DNA of 64,000 nt. Origin: Propionigenium maris DSM 9537 (GTDB lineage: Bacteria > Fusobacteriota > Fusobacteriia > Fusobacteriales > Fusobacteriaceae). The notes below the pieces were generated by a model. It had not been told where the DNA came from. It ran no database searches and saw only the letters and a list, made by a program, of their open reading frames with translations. Numbering within the stretch: the stretch's first letter is position 1; each line of letters opens with the position of its first letter. The stretch covers positions 124,001 through 188,000 of the forward strand of contig NZ_BSDY01000005.1 in the NCBI RefSeq assembly GCF_027925155.1. Reading direction: 5' to 3'. The translations under genes were made by a program, and so were the position numbers. Positions 61,186 to 64,000 of the stretch are shown one piece after another.

Positions 61186-63519
61186 GTGTATAAGTTAGAT
61201 CAAAGAAAAACACCAATATTCAGTGTGTTAAAGGATGTATATGTAGGGAGAGGGGTAGTTCCCTTTCATGTTCCAGGCCATAAGAATGGTAGGGGAGTAG
61301 AGGAAGAATTTTATAAGTTTATGGGGGAGAACCCATTTAAAATAGATGTCACAATCTTTGAGATGGTGGACGGTCTCCACAATCCAAAGTCACACATAAA
61401 AAAAGCTTTGGAGCTTACAGCTGATGCTTATGGAGCCCAGGAAAGTTTCTTCTGTGTCAACGGGACTTCAGGAGCTATTCAGGCGATGATCCTTTCGGCG
61501 GTAAAGGCAGGGGATAAGATACTGGTTCCAAGAAATACCCATAAGTCGGTAAATGCCGGGATAATATTAAGTGGTGCTCAGCCTATATATATGGAGCCTG
61601 AGATAGATGAGGAGAACGGAATCGCCCATGGGGTAGCTCCGGAAACAGTAAGAAGGATGCTTATGGAGAATCCAGATGCGGCAGCAGTTTTAATAATAAA
61701 CCCTACATACTACGGGGTGTCTACAAATCTTAAAGAGGTAGTGGAGATAGTGCATGAGTACAACATTCCCCTTCTTGTAGATGAGGCTCATGGGCCTCAC
61801 TTAAAATTTAATAAGAAACTGCCAATGTCTGCAATGGAGGCCGGGGCAGATGCATGTGCCCAGAGCACCCATAAGATAGTAGGAGCAATGACCCAAGGGT
61901 CCATCCTTCATATTCAGGGGGGAAGGATAGCAGGTGGCAAGGTGAGACAAGTGCTTAGCCTTCTTCAGACAACGTCGCCATCATACATCCTTCTGGCTTC
62001 CCTTGACTGTGCAAGAAAGCAAATGGCTATCGATGGAGAAAGGTTAGTGGAAGAATCCCTTGAGAGAGCTGAATATCTGAGAAATGAAATAAACAGAGTA
62101 CCTGGTTTTAAATCCATCGGAAGAGAGGTGCTGGACGGAAAGGGAAGATATTCCTTCGACCCAACTAAGGTATCGGTGAGTGCAAGGGAACTAGGGTTTA
62201 CAGGGTATCAGCTGGAGAGGATCCTGGTGGATGAGTACAATATTCAGCCTGAACTGTCCGACTTCTACAATGTGCTTCTTGTTACAACATTTGGAGACAG
62301 GGATGAGGACATAGAAAAAGTAATAGCCGCTGTAAAAAGCATATCTAGTCAAAATAAATTCCAGGGAGCAGTACCTAAGTTTAAGGAGATTCCTGAGATT
62401 CCTGGGATGGATCAAATTCCAAGGGAAGCATTCTTTAGTGAAAAAACTAAAAAGCCATTAAAGGAATCAGCGGGGGCAATCAGCGGGGAATTCATTATGG
62501 CATATCCTCCTGGTATCCCAATCCTCTGCCCAGGAGAGATGATTACCCAAGAGATAATTGAGTATGTGGAGGACCTCAAGAGAGCAGGCCTCAGTGTACA
62601 GGGGCTGGAGGACGAAAACCTTGAGGAGATAAATATAATCAAAAGAGATGACGCCCTCTACATAAATGTAGAGAGGGTTCCAAACTTCCTCATGGGAGTT
62701 CCCTTCAATCTGGGAGCTGCATATACAGGAACGGAATATGCGGTGGACTACCTCTTTGGGGAGTATCCAGAGCTGAAGAATCAGATGGAGGTAATATCTC
62801 CTATCCACGAGGAGGAGGACCTTCTAAATACAAGGACCAAGTTTATAAACTCAGTGGCTGCAACCACCCAGGCTGTGGCAGAGAGAGTAAGGGAAGTTGT
62901 GGAAGATGGGTACAGACCAATAGTTGTTGGGGGAGATCACTCGATAGCTCTTGGAAGCATCTCGGGAGTGCTCAGCAGCAAGAGAACAGGGGTAATCTGG
63001 ATAGATGCCCATGGAGATATGAATACTCCGGAAACAAGCCCATCTGGAAATACCCACGGTATGGTACTATCAGCTCTAATGGGATATGGAGATTCCAGAC
63101 TTACCACCTTAAATGAGGGTAACTTCCTGGATCCCAAGGATGTAGTTGTCTTTGGAGCAAGGGACCTCGATCCAGGGGAGCTAAAGTTTATAGCTGAAAC
63201 AGGAGTCAATGTAATAACCTGGGATGAGGTGTCTAACCTGGGGCTAGAGGCTGCCCTTGAAAGGGTTAAGGAGCTTTTAAAGGTAGAGAATCTGCACATA
63301 AGTTTTGATCTGGATTCAGTGGATCCAGAGGAAGCCCCAGGAGTAAGTGTACCAGTTAAGGGAGGATTTAAGCGTGAAGAGGTTCTGGAGATCTTCTCTA
63401 CCCTGGAAGCTGCCTATGAAGTTACGTCAGTTGATATAGTGGAGCTGAATCCTCTGGCCGACAGAGAGGGAAAGAGTGTAGAGGTAGTCAAAGCACTGCT
63501 GCATCTCTTAGAGGGGTAG
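61186..63519 (+). CDS. fused PLP amino-acid decarboxylase - arginase
   Basis: A 777-residue bifunctional protein. Residues 1-~470 are an Orn/Lys/Arg decarboxylase of the SpeA type: VPFHVPGHKNGRG, NGTSGAIQAM, LLVDEAHGPH, and STHKIVGA with PLP-binding Lys230. Residues ~490-777 form an arginase: GGDHS (His585), DAHGD (607-611), NTPETSPSGNTHGM (the arginase-type substrate loop), SFDLDSVDP (Asp708, Asp710) and VELNP. Arginine could be cleaved to ornithine and urea, and ornithine decarboxylated to putrescine, or the first domain could decarboxylate arginine. Start GTG: the site aggaaggg precedes it, and the overlapping ATG two bases earlier runs into a stop at once. Confidence 0.88.
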   Translation: MYKLDQRKTPIFSVLKDVYVGRGVVPFHVPGHKNGRGVEEEFYKFMGENPFKIDVTIFEMVDGLHNPKSHIKKALELTADAYGAQESFFCVNGTSGAIQAMILSAVKAGDKILVPRNTHKSVNAGIILSGAQPIYMEPEIDEENGIAHGVAPETVRRMLMENPDAAAVLIINPTYYGVSTNLKEVVEIVHEYNIPLLVDEAHGPHLKFNKKLPMSAMEAGADACAQSTHKIVGAMTQGSILHIQGGRIAGGKVRQVLSLLQTTSPSYILLASLDCARKQMAIDGERLVEESLERAEYLRNEINRVPGFKSIGREVLDGKGRYSFDPTKVSVSARELGFTGYQLERILVDEYNIQPELSDFYNVLLVTTFGDRDEDIEKVIAAVKSISSQNKFQGAVPKFKEIPEIPGMDQIPREAFFSEKTKKPLKESAGAISGEFIMAYPPGIPILCPGEMITQEIIEYVEDLKRAGLSVQGLEDENLEEINIIKRDDALYINVERVPNFLMGVPFNLGAAYTGTEYAVDYLFGEYPELKNQMEVISPIHEEEDLLNTRTKFINSVAATTQAVAERVREVVEDGYRPIVVGGDHSIALGSISGVLSSKRTGVIWIDAHGDMNTPETSPSGNTHGMVLSALMGYGDSRLTTLNEGNFLDPKDVVVFGARDLDPGELKFIAETGVNVITWDEVSNLGLEAALERVKELLKVENLHISFDLDSVDPEEAPGVSVPVKGGFKREEVLEIFSTLEAAYEVTSVDIVELNPLADREGKSVEVVKALLHLLEG

Positions 63520-63625
63520 TGGAACGCACTCTATATGGTTAAAAAAAGGAGCTGTAAATCTGTGATAGTGAAGTAAAGTAGTTCTTTATTAAGGGAACCT
63601 CCGGTCAAAATAAAAAACAGAAAAA

Positions 63626-63675
63626 TGTTTGAAATGTGTAAAAAGTATGTTAACATATACTGGATTTTTTTTACA
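63626..63675 (+). promoter_or_regulatory. Pho-box-like repeats upstream of the Na/Pi cotransporter
   Basis: TGTTTG (63626), TGTAAA (63637) and TGTTAA (63648) lie at exact 11-bp steps. A reversed TTTACA is at 63670 and the palindrome TATGTTAACATA spans the third unit. This matches the array before pstC and suggests shared control by the PhoB-like regulator. Confidence 0.55.
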
Positions 63676-63691
63676 CAATTAGGAGGAAGTT

Positions 63692-64000
63692 ATGCCTGGA
63701 ATAATGGATATTTTATTAAAAGTTGTAGGGGGATTGGGAATATTTCTCTACGGAATGGAAAGTATGTCGGAGGGGATGCAAAAACTTGCCGGCGAGAGGC
63801 TGAAGAAGATAATCTCAGCTCTTACAACAAACAGATTTATGGCTCTTCTAGTAGGAGTCGTGGCCACTGTAATAGTTCAGTCATCTTCTGTAACTACGGT
63901 AATGGTAATAGGGTTTGTAAATGCTTTACTTATGAACCTTTCACAGGCTCTTGGAGTAATCCTGGGAGCGAATATAGGTACTACTGTAACTGGATGGGTA
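63692..64000 (+). CDS. Na/Pi cotransporter family protein (partial, cut by window end)
   Basis: The first 103 residues of a membrane protein: LLKVVGGLGIFLYGMESMSEGMQKLAG, then VQSSSVTTVMVIGFVNA (the QSSS motif) and LGANIGTTVTGW. These are hallmarks of the NptA/YjbB Na-dependent phosphate transporter family (PF02690). The ribosome site aggagga precedes the ATG. It is cut off by the window end; a C-terminal PhoU-like domain is common in the family but cannot be seen. The Pho-box-like array upstream supports a phosphate role. Confidence 0.9.
   Translation, partial: MPGIMDILLKVVGGLGIFLYGMESMSEGMQKLAGERLKKIISALTTNRFMALLVGVVATVIVQSSSVTTVMVIGFVNALLMNLSQALGVILGANIGTTVTGWV

Overview
The window reads as a stretch of chromosome from an anaerobic, Gram-negative, low-to-moderate GC bacterium, most likely a member of the Fusobacteriota (possibly a Propionigenium/Ilyobacter-like relative). 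This rests on the gene repertoire: two-subunit GlyRS, PBP with PASTA, Rex, bifurcating [FeFe]-hydrogenase, lipoprotein and pseudopilin genes. It also rests on purine-rich Shine-Dalgarno sites and frequent AGA/AGG codons. The assignment is inference; no rRNA gene lies in the window.

Layout. 1-1.5 kb: galU and a YhcH-family sugar protein. 1.5-4.4 kb: a reverse-strand HprK-like P-loop protein, a truncated paralogue beside it, and a gene-poor decayed stretch. 4.4-15.3 kb: tex, an atypical sensor kinase, ileS, lspA, glyQ-glyS. 15.4-17 kb: a reverse-strand lipoprotein hydrolase and a TSCPD protein. 17.1-17.6 kb: tRNA-Leu(UAG) and tRNA-Tyr(GUA). 17.8-26.3 kb: ftsI-priA-def-fmt-rex-folD, then an ACT-domain protein and accB. 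26.4-32.2 kb: VOC protein divergent from an HxlR regulator, Zn-ribbon methyltransferase, Bax-like glucosaminidase, M3 peptidase, small Cys-rich protein, BI-1 membrane protein. 32.2-37.3 kb: an accessory-looking, AT-richer islet with five copies of a hairpin repeat, a nucleotidyltransferase-fold gene, a methyltransferase, small proteins, and an attenuator-controlled LspA-like pseudoenzyme followed by a YgjP-type metallopeptidase. 37.4-44 kb: radical-SAM-linked protein, serS, fba, pyrG (with a structured leader), an EFR1 flavodoxin-ferredoxin. 44.2-48.7 kb: NADH-linked [FeFe]-hydrogenase operon with an in-frame TGA in its second gene. 48.9-52.8 kb: a GGDEF cyclase and a degenerate GGDEF/EAL protein. 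52.9-54.9 kb: tandem pseudopilins with unrelated C-terminal halves. 55-60.7 kb: pstCAB-phoU-phoB/phoR without pstS, preceded by 11-bp-period repeats that look like a Pho box. 61.2-63.5 kb: a single polypeptide joining a PLP amino-acid decarboxylase to an arginase. 63.7 kb to the end: the start of a Na/Pi cotransporter with a similar Pho-box-like array.

How parts work together. The pst/pho block and the terminal Na/Pi cotransporter form a phosphate-starvation regulon sharing TGTAAA-type repeats. Rex (24 kb) is the expected NADH-sensing regulator of the hydrogenase operon. The decarboxylase-arginase fusion would route arginine to putrescine. The most unusual items are the leader peptide/attenuator/LspA-pseudoenzyme unit at 35.7-36.4 kb, the decarboxylase-arginase fusion, and the TGA-interrupted, cysteine-less ferredoxin-fold gene in the hydrogenase operon. 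Everything is read by eye; structures and homologies need the computations named in the findings.
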